Source: Lasiodiplodia sp. COLG20
Taxonomy: Eukaryota > Ascomycota > Dothideomycetes > Botryosphaeriales > Botryosphaeriaceae
Direction: 5' to 3'
Assembly: GCA_009801085.1 (NCBI GenBank)
Contig: VNWV01000006.1
Location: 1,798,001 to 1,862,000, forward strand
DNA length: 64,000 bases
The notes beneath the pieces were generated by a model that was not told the origin of the DNA, did not search any database, and worked only from the letters and a program-made list of their open reading frames with translations. A program made the position numbers and the translations under genes. Positions within the stretch are counted from its first letter, which is position 1, and each line of letters begins with the position of its first letter. Shown in pieces: positions 1-13,227 of this stretch.

Positions 1-438
1 GACTTTTCCTGCGAGCCCACTCCGAGCCCGTCTCCACTACGGCACCTGCGCCAGACCAGCGAAGCTGCACCGACGGCGCCACGCAGGCCCAAGCCATCAC
101 CTAGCCAGCGACACGTCCCTCAACGGCCGCCCGTGAGCTTCGCCTTCGCTGCGCGCGCGCCGACAACCCCCAACGCCCGCTGCCCGGCAGACGTGTCCAT
201 TGCGCTCGAACCACAACGCATACGGAGCTCGAGACGGATCCGAACGCACTCCGCGACGCGCCCAGCCCCAGCGCACCTCTCCCCGTGCCTGCCCTCCCAG
301 TCCCACTGCGACAACACAACCAACCCACCACCCATTGATTTGGCGTTTTGCAGTCGCCAACCGGAGCCCTCCCGATCGTGCGGGGGGCCATAATCGCACC
401 GGAAGGACCATCGCGCGCGCGGAGGGAGACACGCGACG
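1..438. other. 5' flank of the phosphodiesterase gene
   Basis: GC-rich leader or promoter sequence ahead of the phosphodiesterase start. All frames have open stretches, but these are short, overlap on both strands and resemble no protein I know. No clear TATA box is visible. It probably holds the 5' UTR of the downstream gene. Confidence 0.4.
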
Positions 439-3400
439 ATGGATCATGGAGCGTGCAGCGTCATCTACCTGGACCGGCGGGCGCACCCCGAGCGTCTGCG
501 GAGAGACAATGTGCTGGCAAGCCTGAACCTCCGGGATGCCCGCGGCCAGGTCTCGTCGCCCGGCTACTTCAACTTCGCCCGCTCCGCCAGCACCCACGAG
601 GTCCTGGCCAACGTCGAGACGTTGCTGTCCATCTTCCACGAGAGTACGTGCACCCCAGTCCCTAGCTGCGCCGCAGTCCCAATGCTAACCCGCCCCAAGT
701 CGACATCCAACGCTCCGGTTCCGCCACCCTCGACCGCATCTGGCACCTCTACAACGCCTCGAGCCTCGATAACGCGCCCATCATAGTGCTGATCGACCTG
801 CCTTATGACGAGGAACGTCGCATGAAGCGCCTGTCGCGCGAGCCGCGGACCCCTTCGCCCACAGCCTCGCGCACTCCTGGCCAGGACCTGCCCGAGCCCG
901 AAGACCTGTATGGCATGCACCTCCTCAGACACATCTCCGCCGAGATCCAAGATCGGAGATTACCCAAGCTCGTCATCCCAGTCGTCCTGTTGAGCGGCCT
1001 GGACCGTGAAATGGCATCCGACACCACCTCGCCTGGCGCCAGCGGGTCACGGGTTTTGACTGACACCGTGCGCCTGACCCGCTATCTGGATGCTGGTGCC
1101 GTCGACGTGCTGGCCAGCCCACTATCAAAGGACCACATCCACGGCCTGGCCGTACACGCTTACCGGATAAACAAGGAAGTCATGCGGGAGAAGTCGAGTT
1201 TTCTTGCCCAGTCCAAGGGCCGCAAGGTCTCCTGGGTCGGCGTGAACGAAGCGAAGCCCTTCTCGTATCTGCGAGAGGCCATGGTCTCTAATTTAATGGG
1301 CAACATCTGCTGTCCCGATACGGCACGAGACACCATAGATCCTAAGTAAGACGACCGACCCCGAGAATTGGCCTGCATCTGCTAACCCGCCGCCAGCGAC
1401 ATCGAGGTCAGTCCTGAACGCCGGGAGAAGATTGCCCGCGCCGTGGGCACCTGGGGTTTCTCTGCGCACGACTGGAATGATGACGAATTATTATTTGGAT
1501 CGCTGGTAATGATTAAGCACGCATTAAGCATGCCCGAAGTGGAGCGCTGGCGCATGCGCGAAGGTCCGTTATATGTTTCAGAACTTATGCGGAGGTTGCT
1601 AATATTAAGTCAGATGAACTGTTGATCTTCCTGCAAGCGAGCCGAAGCGCTTACAACGAGTTCGTCCTCTACCACAATTTCCGTCACGTCGTGGACGTGC
1701 TCCAAGCTCTGTTCTATTTTCTCCTGCGGATCGGCGCACTGCCCGCGTACTCCTCGGACCCCTCACATGCTCCTGTCGAGCAACCTCCGATCGCCTCCCT
1801 GCTCAAGCCCTTTGACGCTCTGACCTTACTCATCTCCGCAATAGGACATGATGTTGGTCACCCGGGTGTCAATAACGCCTTCCTCGTGGCGCTTAACGCA
1901 CCGCTGGCTCAGCTGTACAATGACCGCTCCGTGCTGGAGTCGTTCCACTGCGCTGCGTACTCGCAGATTCTTCGCAGATACTGGCCCGCTGCCTTTGAAG
2001 ATGTTGCTATGCGCAAGCTGATGATCAACTCGATCCTTGCAACTGACATGGGTCTTCACTTCAAGTATATGGCTGATTTGGGGAACTTGCAGGAGAAGCT
2101 GGCTCACAATAATGGTGGCATTGACGGGTGGAGCCCGAAAGTCCTGGAAGAGTATAGGGATTTGATATGTGGCCTGCTTATCAAGTGTGCAGACATTAGC
2201 AATGTGGTATGTCTGCTCACGAGTGTCACTGCCTTTTGAAGCAGCCCGTGCAATGACTTCGAGTACTGCCCATGCTTGTTGTTGATTACTAACCGCGGTT
2301 GTCCTTAGGCACGGAATTTCAACACCGCAGCCCAGTGGGCGGCCATTCTCACGGACGAGTTCAGCAATCAAGGGCAAATGGAGCAGGAGCTGTCACTGCC
2401 GACATGTCTCTTCGGCGGGCCACCCGTTCGTGATGACATCATCAAATTGGGCGAATCCCAGATTGGCTTCACGAACATCTTTGCCCGACCGCTCTTTGAG
2501 TCTGTCGCCGACATTCTACCAAACATGCGCTTCAGCGTGATTGAAATTATCGAAAATAAGGTTATATGGCAGAAAAAGATTGAGGAAGCTAAAGAACGGC
2601 TCCTCCCGCAAATAGACGGCGGGGTGGAAGGGGCCGGCACATCAATTCTTGATCAAGCTCGGAGTCCCTTGTCGACCAGTCGCGTGGACGTGTCGGATCC
2701 CAGGCCAACAGTGCCCGAACGCACCGAGTCAACCTCGAGTTCGCTCAAAGCTCCGAAGCAGAAGCCGACCTTCCCGCCGCCGCTTAACCTGTCCGACGCG
2801 CCAAGGCGTGCGTCTCCGGCTTTCAAAGCAGCGACCGAGCCTCGTCGCTCATCGGTCGCAGCACTACCAATTCCTCGCCATTTGATCGAAGGTCAAGGGA
2901 ACAGGAACCCAAACTCGCGTCGCGGCAGCGCCGATGCAAGCCTGACAACCATCCTGGTAACACAGAACCCGACCAAACCCTCCGAAAAAATGAAAAAGAA
3001 GGGCCTGCGCTTACGCTCGCAGTCGCCTGGCAAACGCCGCAACAGCCGTCAAGGACTCGGATTCTTCCGCCACAAAGCCCAACCTTCAACGAGATCAGAC
3101 TCTCCTGTACGTCCTTCTTCTTCGTCCGCACCGCCCGTGCCTTCCTTACCTCCGGTGTCGAATGACTCGATGGCGCATGACCGGCCACCAGCCAGCTCAC
3201 TTCAAACTGATTTTGTCATCCAGCCCCGTGTCCCTGGAAGCCCTTGTTTCCCACCGGCAAATGGTGCAATTCACTCCAACAAGAACCTGCAACCACCTCA
3301 GTCTGGGGCCCACAGCCCTGTCAGTCCCATCTCCGTGGACTCGGACTATGAGATTCCGCCTCACATGGCCGCTCCTCCACCGGTATCACCAAAACCGAAC

Positions 3401-3880
3401 TCGGCCGACGGCCAGCAAGGTGGGGACGAAGCGCCTCCCTTGCCGCGCTGGAAGGCGGCAGGGTCGGCTTTCAAGGCCAGGCACTCCCGAAAAGGTTCAC
3501 TCACTCCGTCCCTGACTGGTTTCGAGGTCCAGCCCCCGGAAACCAGCAGCAGTGCGGACAAGAGCGCACACACCATGAGTGAGTCGCCAACGCTCCATAC
3601 GCTGGAAGGTGTTGGGGAGGGCACAAGTGGTAGACCCAAGAGCAGAGGTGGCGTCTTTGGCAGGTTTTGGCGGAGGAAGATCAGAGGCGACAAGTCATCT
3701 TCTGGAGATCTTCAGCAGGACAAGGACTTGGCCGTGCAAACGCAGGGTTTCCAGTACCCTCCGCCTCCGAAAACACCTGTCAGCTCAGGAGCCGCTGGTC
3801 CTCGCCGTGGAAGCATGCCCCTCCTGCCCGGCTCGTACCCAAATACACCTCCACACCACCATCAATCGCGGGACAGGTAG
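439..3880 (+). CDS. PDE2: 3',5'-cyclic-nucleotide phosphodiesterase, class I (PdeH/Pde2-like)
   Basis: Hydrolyses cAMP and so damps PKA signalling in the cytoplasm. Five exons are inferred: 439-643, 700-1345, 1397-1563, 1614-2206 and 2309-3880, giving 1060 residues. The introns are 50-102 bp with clear GT/AG ends. The HD-type catalytic domain shows HNFRH starting at His360, the HDVGHPG metal site (His418, Asp419), and a second metal aspartate in KCADISN (Asp533), which are the class I signatures. The catalytic part ends near residue 640. About 420 residues of Ser/Pro/Arg-rich, presumably disordered tail follow, so the protein is much longer than yeast Pde2. The tail carries several R-R-x-S motifs typical of PKA sites. 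The start is the first ATG in frame (439). The family assignment is very secure; the exact splice sites are inferred. Confidence 0.93.
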
Positions 3881-6800
3881 TGTGTTGTTCGGTTATCTGA
3901 AGGGGAAGCAGAAAGGAGACTTAAAAAGAAAAAAGAAATTGGCATTTGTTTGCATGGGACTTCTCTCATATTCTCTTCCGAATGGGAGGATGGGCCGCTA
4001 TCCCCCGCCTTCTTCAAAGTCGCTCTCACACCCCGACCGTCATTCCAATCCTCTCTCACCGCATATCAGGCGGGCGGCAACCACCCACTTCGTCCATTAC
4101 ATTGTTTCCGCGACGTTCGACAGGAGTTGGAGCACCCTACCTAATACAGCACTACGGGAGGACGACTTTCAGGTATGGAAGCGATACGAACCACGAAAAG
4201 ACACGAAGACGTACATCACAATCCATTAATCAGCAACGGGTATGGATCGGCGCTGAGGATTCCACTTTCCAATATTGGAGACGACTCAACACGCCGATGC
4301 ACTAGCACCTCCGCTGCGGCTTTTTCAGTTTCAACCTCTTGTTTGTCCTGACCGGGACCGGCGCATACGTGGCGTTTCTTGGGGCGAATTTTTGTCTCGG
4401 TTGAAAACGGCGACTGTTGCTTTTTGCTTGGCGGTGCGGGCCGTGCCGATGGCGCAAAAACCGAACCCCTTATTCCTTCCCCTACCTTTTCACCGATTGC
4501 TTCTGACAACGGCGCCTGACACCGCCTTCGGTCTCGCCTCCGGCGAATCGCTCGATGCGAAGAGTCAACCTTTCCTTATCTCGCTCCGCTGCCTGGACAC
4601 GGAAAGGATCGGCTCCAACATTACCCGATCGGCAAGTTCGCAAGTCAATCGTCATTGCATCCGAGCTTCTTTCGCCCGTTTGAGCTCGAAGCGGTACCAC
4701 GCGTCTCACTTCCTATAGTGACGCTCCTTTGATCGACTCTCCTTATTTCCGGTGAGGTTTATACCAATTCGGTTGCCATCGGGCGCCCAATCTGACCCGC
4801 AGCGTCGTTTCCATTACCACTTTCTTCTTCACGTAACAGCGCTATAAAAAGCGCATAGGGAAAATTGGGTGGGTACATGGATATGAGCATGTTGTAGACA
4901 TTCTTGCGGCCTTCTATGCGTTTGTTTAATTTCCGGGGGTTCTGTTGCAGCGGGAGCAGAGGACAGTGAGTGTGTCGCCTCTTACCCTGCTCGTTTCCTT
5001 GCTCTCGGCCTCGAAGCCTGTTTTGCTCGGATGACACCTCGAAGGGATGGTCTGTAGCATTCCAGAGTCTTTGTTCCTTGTTCCTCTTTTTATCATATCG
5101 CGCTCAGTTGTTCCTCTATCGTGGGCGTGGGCCGGAGCGGGCTTCATAGATACCATTGCGCGTAGGGTATATTTCCTTCCGTCTTCTCCTTCCCTCTCCC
5201 CTCTGGCTTGCTGCCAAAACATTGTTTCTCTGTTTTTCCTTGTTTCTGCCGTCTGTTCTCGAACTTTTCCTCATGAGACACAGATATGGTTGCCTGTTTA
5301 GTACATTTCTTTTCTCGCGTGTTTTGACTGCTCGCCTGTTGCACTTGCGAGCGCCACAATGCGAGAGAAAAGCGAGCCTGATGGAGTGATTGATGGAATG
5401 CAAAAAGAAGAGATGGGGAGAAATATGTTGCCTACTGACCGTCGCATGCTTGGCCTTGTGTTGTTGTTTTTTCCTCTTTTCATAAAGCTCTACTGCTCCG
5501 GTGATTCTTTTCTTGCGTTGTTGTTCATGTACGAGATCTCCATCTCCTCCCTCTCCTGTGCTCGTCCGCACGACGCGCACGCGCGCGTTGAGCGTTTGTC
5601 TGCTTTTCTTGATGGGTGAATGAAAAAAACATGCGTAGACCGCGTTATTGTCCTTGTGTTGTCATCATTGCTACTTTTTTTCATTGCGTTGTTTCTCATT
5701 GTTTTTTCCTTTTTGCCCTATCTCTCTCTCACTCTCTTGCCTTCTGTGCATGGAGAACAGCTGAGCGAATCATGTAAGGGACCTGTCCGATCTGTGCTTT
5801 TTTTTTCCTTGTCTGTGTTCTTTCCATTACTGTGTAAGTGGACTAGTGAATCGCGGGAGCTTCGGGGGCATAAAAACAGCAGCTGGTACAGAAAGTTGAA
5901 GCTATCATAACACTGTGATTTTTACTTGTTCCTTGTTGACTCATATTGCCGGTGGGAGAGGAAAGAGAGAGAAACATAAAAAAAATGAAAAGAGGTTTAC
6001 ACTTTTTCCTCATGTCTATCGTGGATGTGGTATGAGATGTATGTGTGTGTAATGAATGGTTGCATTTGGTTGATGTGTGTACGCTCTACGCGGGGACCAT
6101 CTTGATTATACTAGCTTAGTATTTCGCATGTGCATTTTGTTTCTTTTCGATATAGTAATGGAATTCTTTCCAACCCTTTTACCATTGATCACTTCTACAG
6201 TGCTGTTGCAGTGCGGTGATGTTCATGCATGGCGTAGGAAACTTGTGCTTCGGAATTACCCACTGCATAATACGACGCTAGCTTGCATAAATCCACGTGC
6301 TGAGTAAAAGCAGACGGTCCATTGGCGAAGAAGTATTCATTGCGTTTTCTCTCCCCCTCCTTTTTATTCTTATTTTTTTATTGAGCCGTAAGGGCGTATT
6401 GCATGCACCGAGGCACAAGCATTATATGAGCAGTCGGTACTGCATAGATTCTTTAAATTTACATTTAGTCTTAACAGACTACTATCTACCGGATTTTGAT
6501 CATGACTTTAGTATCGTCTCTTCGTGAGACCAAACCTTGGGAATGGCAAAAGAAAAAAGAAATCATATTCATTCGGATAAGGACAATCTTAGCGGAGTCT
6601 GACGGCAAGTCTGTCCTAGGTCGACCTTCCAAGGGCCACACCTCTCCTTGCTTAAATTTGACTGAGCAGTGAGCCGTTCAAATATTCGCTACCGAAGAAC
6701 ACCTAGATTCCGGGTTGTTTCTCTTCACTTTTAAGCACCGTTCCTATTAGCGTTATGGCCATTCCCGACGTGGTTGCTCCCTTCTCTGCCCATCGGGAGG

Positions 6801-8456
6801 CTTCGCGGCCCTCATAAGCAGTATTTGCACGAGTAAGCAAGGCTTTAGGGTATAGCATGCAGCTCCAATGGTTCGGCAGTCTTCTCCTTGCTGCAAGTTG
6901 AGCAAGGAAAAATGGAAAGATGATGAGTCTAAAAATGATGAGTGGCAGGAGATTTAGCGTTGGGACGAGTTGGTTACATTGGCAGACTTAGTTTTAAACC
7001 GTTAAGAGAAAACTGAGGAACACGTAAAACTAGCTGTATCATATCTATAGTTGTAGTGGCAGGTCTGCATGATAGTACACGCTGTAGAAGTGATCTCATG
7101 CGATACTGCCAGATTGAGCGTGTTTTGCTGAAGTGTGCGGAAGGGGCTACGGTTGAGGCTTATCACATTGGTCCCCTTCTAAGGACGGCTCTTATATTGG
7201 CAGCAAAAGTAAGAAGATACTTCAGTCACGGCGGCCAGATGAGAAGGCGTGTATAGAGAATGATGCAAACATGACTCAGTTCCCCAGCTATAGCAATCTC
7301 AGCATTGCTGTGAGTTGCCGCGGCCTATAGAGTTTCGGAACATGGGAGAATAGAGTCAGCGATTTGCAATCACGTCAAGTCACGGTTTTATATTGGTTAT
7401 GTACGAAGTAGTGCCCTACCCAACAAGGCGGAAATTGCGATTTCCGAAATTCAATATGGCACGAAGAAGTTGGATGGCGTAGTTGGCTCGGTACCAACCC
7501 ATGATGCCAATCCTAATCCCGCAGAATAGCCCGTTTGATTCCGCTATCATGCGGCCGCCAACATGCACGACGTCGTCTTATTTTTACGTAAAGCGGAAAG
7601 CGCTAAAGTAAAGCGACCATCAGTCACTTGGCCATCCACAGTGCTCAGAGACCTTGAACGAACAGCCGTCATGCTGTTGATCACGTTCCTGGTGCATCTG
7701 AAGTTATCACCCCGCACTGGCTGAGCGAAGATTGATCCATGACGAATCCAGGTAACGATGTGATGGAGGCATTTACCGTTTCTGATAAGAATGTCGACTT
7801 GACATCCAGAAATACAAGCAATTTTTTCAGCATGCATATGTATGCCTCTTGCTGATTGCCGTCGGATTAAGCTAGTGGTCATTTCTGAAAGAGTTTTTCT
7901 TTACAATCCTTTTGGGCGGAAAGAAGAATTCTCTGCATCGTATCTTAATATCATGATTCTCAGTGAGCGAAAGTGCAGGCGTTTTTGTGCCTTCTGAACG
8001 ATGAAAAAAAGACATGAGATCGTGTGATTCATGTTTACTGTCCCATCATGCGTGCTCCCCATGCCGCGAGCTACACCAGACTGGGGAACTAGCATGGGTT
8101 CTTGGAGGCTGAGTGTGTTGCGGCAAGTTCAATTGGAGGCGAAGTGTTGATGAAGCAAACTTTCATTTTCGGCGTCGTGTTTTCAGAAATCCAAAGGGCC
8201 CAAGGTCAAAGCAATTTCATTTCAATGTCTCGTTCGTTCTCGACGGTCGGGCCCGCGCCCGCGAGAGCTGAAATACATGAAGCCGGGATTGGTCCGATTT
8301 GTGTTGTGATCGGTGCGTCCGAAAAGCACGCCAGGAACGCCGCGATTGCGTCTCGTCAAGAGTCCATCCAAAGCCCGCCGTTGAAGTGAAAGTAGTCGAT
8401 CTCGAACCAATACGTCTGCCAGACAATATTGAGACTGGAGGGACCTGAACCGCTGT
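3881..8456. other. Gene-poor interval of about 4.6 kb, strongly pyrimidine-biased in its first half
   Basis: No recognisable gene. From about 4900 to 6100 the plus strand is rich in T and C runs, so the minus strand shows spurious Lys/Arg/Glu-rich frames. From about 6500 to 8100 the sequence is more AT-rich and stop-dense. A 111-codon ATG-initiated minus-strand frame at 7547-7882 is the best single candidate here, but it has no recognisable domain and no flanking splice signals. The proximal part probably contains the phosphodiesterase 3' UTR. Confidence 0.5.
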
Positions 8457-9326
8457 TCAGGAAGCGGAGGGAGCGCCGGCGAAGCGAGCCTTGCGGGCCT
8501 CGGCCTTGGCCTTGTCCTCTGCGTTCATCCATGTGCCGCTACCACCAGCATTGCTCTTTGCTGAATCGTTACCCTTGCGTTCGCCGCCGCGTTCGCCGCC
8601 GCGTTCACCACCACCTCCCCTGCGGCCCTGGAAGCGACCGCCACGGCCGCGCCTCTTGTTGTTACCGCGGGTACCCTCGTCTCCAGCATCTCTTCCGCGC
8701 TTGGGACGGCGCTCAGGCAGAGCCTCGTTAAGTCCCCTAGGACCAGACGCGGCAGCGTCGGTGCCGAACTTCTTGGCCCTTTCCAGCAGCTTGGCAGCCT
8801 CATCATCTTCGGGGAGGCCGAACTTCTTTGCGCGCGCCTTGCGCTTCTCCAGCTCCTCGTCCAGAGTCGTCTCCTTCAATCCAGAAGTAAAATCTTTCTT
8901 CTCAACAGGCGCCTCGTCGGGCTTCTCGGCGGTGGGCGCATCTGTGGCTTCGGCAGGCTCGGGGGCCTTGACAGACAGATCCTCGGTCTTGGACGGGTCG
9001 ACATCGGCAACTTGGTTCGGAACGGCCTGGGGGTTTGCGACGGCACCCTGGCCGCCGGCCTTGATGGCAGTGGCAGAGGCCTCGGTGGTCGCGGCGGCGG
9101 CGGCGGGCTTCGCATCGGTGGTGTCATCGTCCCAGTCAATCTCGTCTTCGGGAGGCGCCGCCGCCGTGGTCGCAGCGGGCTTCTCGGGGGCGGCCTTGTC
9201 TTCTTCGGCCTTGTCGGCTTCCTGGAGACGCGCGACCATGTCGGCCTTCTTGCCGGTGTGAGGGAGCGAACGCTGCTTGAGGAGAGCCTCAAGCTCGGCG
9301 TTCTTCATCTTCGCATAGTCGGTCAT
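8457..9326 (-). CDS. THO1: SAP-domain nuclear RNA/DNA-binding protein, Tho1/SARNP-like
   Basis: A 289-residue single-exon protein. Residues 3-37 form a SAP domain (start MTDYAKMKNAELEALLKQ, ending near VARLQEAD), a helix-turn-helix that binds DNA or RNA. An Ala/Glu/Pro-rich acidic linker follows, then paired ELEKRKARAKKFG-like and LERAKKFG helices, an RGG-rich basic segment (GGERGGERGGER) and a C-terminal helix ending RFAGAPSAS. This order matches yeast Tho1 and animal SARNP/CIP29, which act with the THO/TREX complex in mRNP assembly and export. The start is the first ATG in an open frame that continues upstream to about 9815 without another ATG. The upstream part is therefore taken as 5' UTR. 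No intron is needed. The fold and family are solid; the molecular role comes from the family. Confidence 0.82.
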   Translation of the reverse strand: MTDYAKMKNAELEALLKQRSLPHTGKKADMVARLQEADKAEEDKAAPEKPAATTAAAPPEDEIDWDDDTTDAKPAAAAATTEASATAIKAGGQGAVANPQAVPNQVADVDPSKTEDLSVKAPEPAEATDAPTAEKPDEAPVEKKDFTSGLKETTLDEELEKRKARAKKFGLPEDDEAAKLLERAKKFGTDAAASGPRGLNEALPERRPKRGRDAGDEGTRGNNKRRGRGGRFQGRRGGGGERGGERGGERKGNDSAKSNAGGSGTWMNAEDKAKAEARKARFAGAPSAS

Positions 9327-12300
9327 GTTGGCGGGTACTGTCGGCGATGAGGGTGATGGAATTGGGGTTGTGGTTGCGCTGGCGGAGAGCTGGCGCGACG
9401 CGTCGATCAGTTTGGAGTGCGCGAACGGCGAGGGCGGGTGGAGCGAGACGAAGCAAGGAAAGTGGGAGCGAAGGGCGAAGCAGCGGGGTGAGGGAGCGAC
9501 TGACAATAGCAGTAGCGCTGGGGTGAACAATAGCAGCGCAAGTGAGATGAGGGCGCGGCGTGAGCGGATGCGTGCTTGTTGTCGCGAAGTCGCAGGCCGC
9601 GTAGCTGGCGCCGCCAGCCACTGCCAGCCCGGTTGCGGCCTGAGGCTGCCTAAGGCCGCAACCTCAGGCACAAAACAAAGGGGGTGTGGCTGTGGAAGGC
9701 ACCCCCCGGCGAGTGGCGCGAGCCTCACGCCGCTGCGCCACACGCACTGGGCAATGACTCCTCCTTCACACACGCCAACAGTTCTGAACCTGACACTGCC
9801 GCCCACCGCCAACACTCGCGCGCCAGGGCCATACTACGACGCGCTGCTACACGTTGGCGTCACCGCTTCCCGACATCACGAGGACGTTGAGCTGGCACCC
9901 TGGCTCTGAATTCGTGAGGCGTCCTGTCCGACAACCCCGCCGTCGGCTATCGTCCACGGCGCCTGTCAACAAGAATGAGGCCAGAGCAGCTGCAGCCCTG
10001 AGCGTCTCTGCCAACGCCTCGTGAACTCGGCCGCGCGGAGCAGACTGCTTCTTTCGTGCGTGATGGTGTGCTGGCCTCGATCTCTCAGGCGACGTGACAT
10101 GGCTGATCGCTTTGCACAGCAAAACTCTGCAATGCGCCAGCATTGCCGACGAATTCCCATTTTTTTCTCTTTACGTCAGTCGCCGTTGTATCTCCTTCCG
10201 GTTGGCCTTGTTACGTCAACTACTGGTTTTCTTTCCGTCTTTCTCAGCATGACCAATCATCGAGCATGAATACGAGGTGCACAGGCTCTCGCCCGAGAGC
10301 CGCCGGACAGAAGGTGTCACACTGCCAACTTTCCCATGAAGCGGCTGCTGTGTAGCAGGCCGAGATACCCGGCAGATTTCACGGCAGGATGTTGTGCCTC
10401 GATATCGGCCTTCTCATGAGATTCAGCAACAGGGCAATTTCCAGACCAGCTGATGCCTAATTGGGATAGACATGCCATACATCGCCCCGTCAACCATGGG
10501 GGCCGGTTCGATACTTGGACCAATCTCGCTGTATCGTTTTTGAAAATGTTGGTATCTGCTTTTCTGCATCCGCGTTGGTGAGGCCGCTCAGGTGGTCACG
10601 ATAAGGATTATTTCCCCGTCCGAATTTGCGCACCGACTCGGTGCGGCTCGATGAATCTCCACATCCGATTGGGCGTTCTGAAATTTCTTCCAATATTGCC
10701 TTCTCCGTCAACGCCGTTTTTTGACGTGTTGTTAATACGGATCAGCCTGATGAGCATTCCTCCGCATACAGTCCGAAGGCGGCGCTTAACGACTCTCTAC
10801 CGATGCGGCCATCTGGCAGGTTCGGAGATCTAGACTTCGTCACCCCACTATCCCCACCAAGGTCAAACGAACAGCAACGAACACCTCACAAACCTCTAAC
10901 ATTCCCCACCTTGTTTCACTCCATCTATCTTCAGGGCTAGCGATGGCGGGGATTGGCACACCAACGCAGCCGAGCCTCTCCACCCAGCATTGCGCGATAT
11001 TCAACACCGCCTCTAGGCGCGGTTGTATCGGTGCGGTTACGCGCCATCGTCGATCTCTCATCTTGAGGCTGCCCATCACACAGTGGACTTCTTGATGGAG
11101 CGGATTGCAGATCTCGTCACACCCGATGTCAGTTCTAGCCTCTCCACCAAAGGGTTCTCCCGCCTTGTGACAGCGGATATCCTTGGTGCGGAGATGCGTC
11201 CCGATAGATTGCGATGCGAGCGAGCATCGCTTTCGGCAAAAGCGCTCCTTCCCGTGGTCCCTGGGGCCGGGATAGAGTGGAGAGCTGGACGAGTCAAGAG
11301 GCACGTTGGGCAGTATCATGCGGTGGAGAAGGACGGGAGACGGGAGTCGTCCGTTGGCCGTTGGGCAGGATGGTCCCTGCTGGTCCAGGAGCAAGATGGA
11401 GTCGCAACACGCACCAGGCTCTTTTACGCGCAGCGAGTGAGAGTGGAAAAGTACAATTAACGGCCCTCATTGGTTCGCAAGACATGACATCTAAGCTCTC
11501 CCGGGTAAGGCGCGGTCATGTGACCATTTTCGTATGCGGACAGGGCCTGTCTCGTCACCCGTTTGCCGACCAGTCACACGGCGCAACAGGGTTTTTTCAA
11601 AAAAGTGGCTTCCGCACGACCAGCGCCAGGGAGCGCGCCGAGATTGAAGCTTGCGAGCGGGATCTCCGCCTCGTTTCCAAAGTTTCCAACATCACAACTG
11701 CGTTGCTGAGCGAAATTTTGCAAAGAGTCGGGCGGCCGCGCTCAGCTGCGACGGATCTGCACGATGCGCTGGCAGTGGCGTCGGCAGCACTGCCACACCG
11801 AGAGCCGCGCCAGGAAGGGCGGGCGGGCGCCGTGGCTGGAGCGCGCGCCCTGTCTGGGGGAATTTTGCGCACCCGCGGCGCATCTCGGACTGGCCGATTT
11901 GACCTGCATGCAAGCCCGAGGACCGGAGGCTGGATCGGCGCGGCCTTTGCAAGGAACAGGAGCTGCGCTACGCCGGATGACTGTGCGCCGGTGGATCAGG
12001 TGTGGCGCTTCACACGGCAGCAAGAATCAGTCCTGACGAATGCTTTTCTGGCGGGCGCCGTCTTGGTGGCCGGCCTCTCGCGGCGACGCGCATGCCGGGG
12101 CCGGCTGGGCTGGCTTACTTCAGCTGCGATCGGCAACAGAGGCCGCGGTGTTGCGAGTGCGGGCAGCATTGTTGTGGCCTGGATTTCAGGTTAGCCGCTG
12201 CCGCCCTCTTTACGCATCCCACGCCGCGGCGACGAATTGCGGCCGCGCCCAGCTGCAGGGGCGCCGCTCGCCTGCTCCACCTGCGAATCGACGCTGCTGT

Positions 12301-13227
12301 CGCCGCTCACTGGCCTGCAGCCCTTCCTTCGCCCGTCCCATGAGCCTCCAAGCGCCCAACCACGCGCGGCGCCGACAAGCGCGGGCGGCACAGCCCAGCT
12401 CGCGGGCGACTGCTGCCGCGGTCTCGACAGTGGGCAGTATATACCGGCCGTGGCCAGCGTCGCGGTCGCACGACGCAAAACCTCGCTTCTCCTCGCGGGC
12501 CTCTGCTCGGCTCGGCTCTCGCAACGGCTGTAATCGATAGGCTGGCCGACGCTTAGCCTCCGGCTCTTGGGCTGCACTGATCCACGGACACCAGCGGCAC
12601 TGCCCTTCCACAGGCGCTCGGGCGGCACGCTCGCGCCATCTTCTCCACGTCAGACCTCAAAAGTACATCATCTCGGACGCCAGACCCTGTTCCCGGCGTG
12701 AATCGCGCACTGCGCTTGCGGCCAAACATAGCCCACGCGAGTCAACACCGTGGCAAGGGCTCCGGCTGAGCCACAGGGTTCGCATGCCCCCTCCGCTATT
12801 CGCTCGGCAGACCCGGTGGCGTCACGTACAAGAGACTTTCATACTCCTGCTCGAGCGCGGGGATCGCCCGCCTGCTCCTCCTGGCCTCTGCTCTCCCTCG
12901 AATTAATACCCAAGTGCTACCGGATGCTATGTGCCTTCTCTCGCTGCTGTAAGCTGTTCCCCATCTGGTAACACACCTCGCCTAGCCCGCCCTTGCTCCG
13001 TCCTCGTGCAGCGCTGCTCGCGCTGACTGCATATTTTCATCCTGGACCTGGTACCCTCTGTGCGCTGTCCCACGTCTTATACGAAGAAGCTGACGCCCAG
13101 TTTACAGATAGCACGACAGGTACGCTCATGCTTCCATGCGCCCGCCAGCGCACACGAGTGTCCGGAAGACAGCCCTTGGCAATCCTGCTTCCGACGCAAG
13201 TCTCGTCGCACCAAGCAGGCTTCCGAG
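9327..13227. other. Intergenic interval of about 3.9 kb between divergent genes
   Basis: Lies between the start of the SAP-protein gene and the start of the methyltransferase-like gene, so both promoters and long 5' UTRs should be here. The span 11500-12600 is very GC-rich and produces long overlapping frames on both strands. None resembles a known protein, so I call none. A TATATAC box lies at 12438-12444. Confidence 0.5.
12438..12444 (+). promoter_or_regulatory. TATATAC element, possible core promoter for the methyltransferase-like gene
   Basis: A TATATAC heptamer in otherwise GC-rich DNA, about 790 bp ahead of the start codon at 13228. The same heptamer sits 77 bp ahead of the secreted hydrolase gene and 43 bp ahead of the candidate small gene at 35358. 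If used here it implies a long 5' UTR. This is inference from motif and position only. Confidence 0.3.

Noticed and set aside
11214..12194. 326-codon plus-strand open frame
   Set aside because: It lies in very GC-rich DNA with long frames on both strands, has arginine/alanine-rich random-looking content and no domain, and no promoter or splice context.
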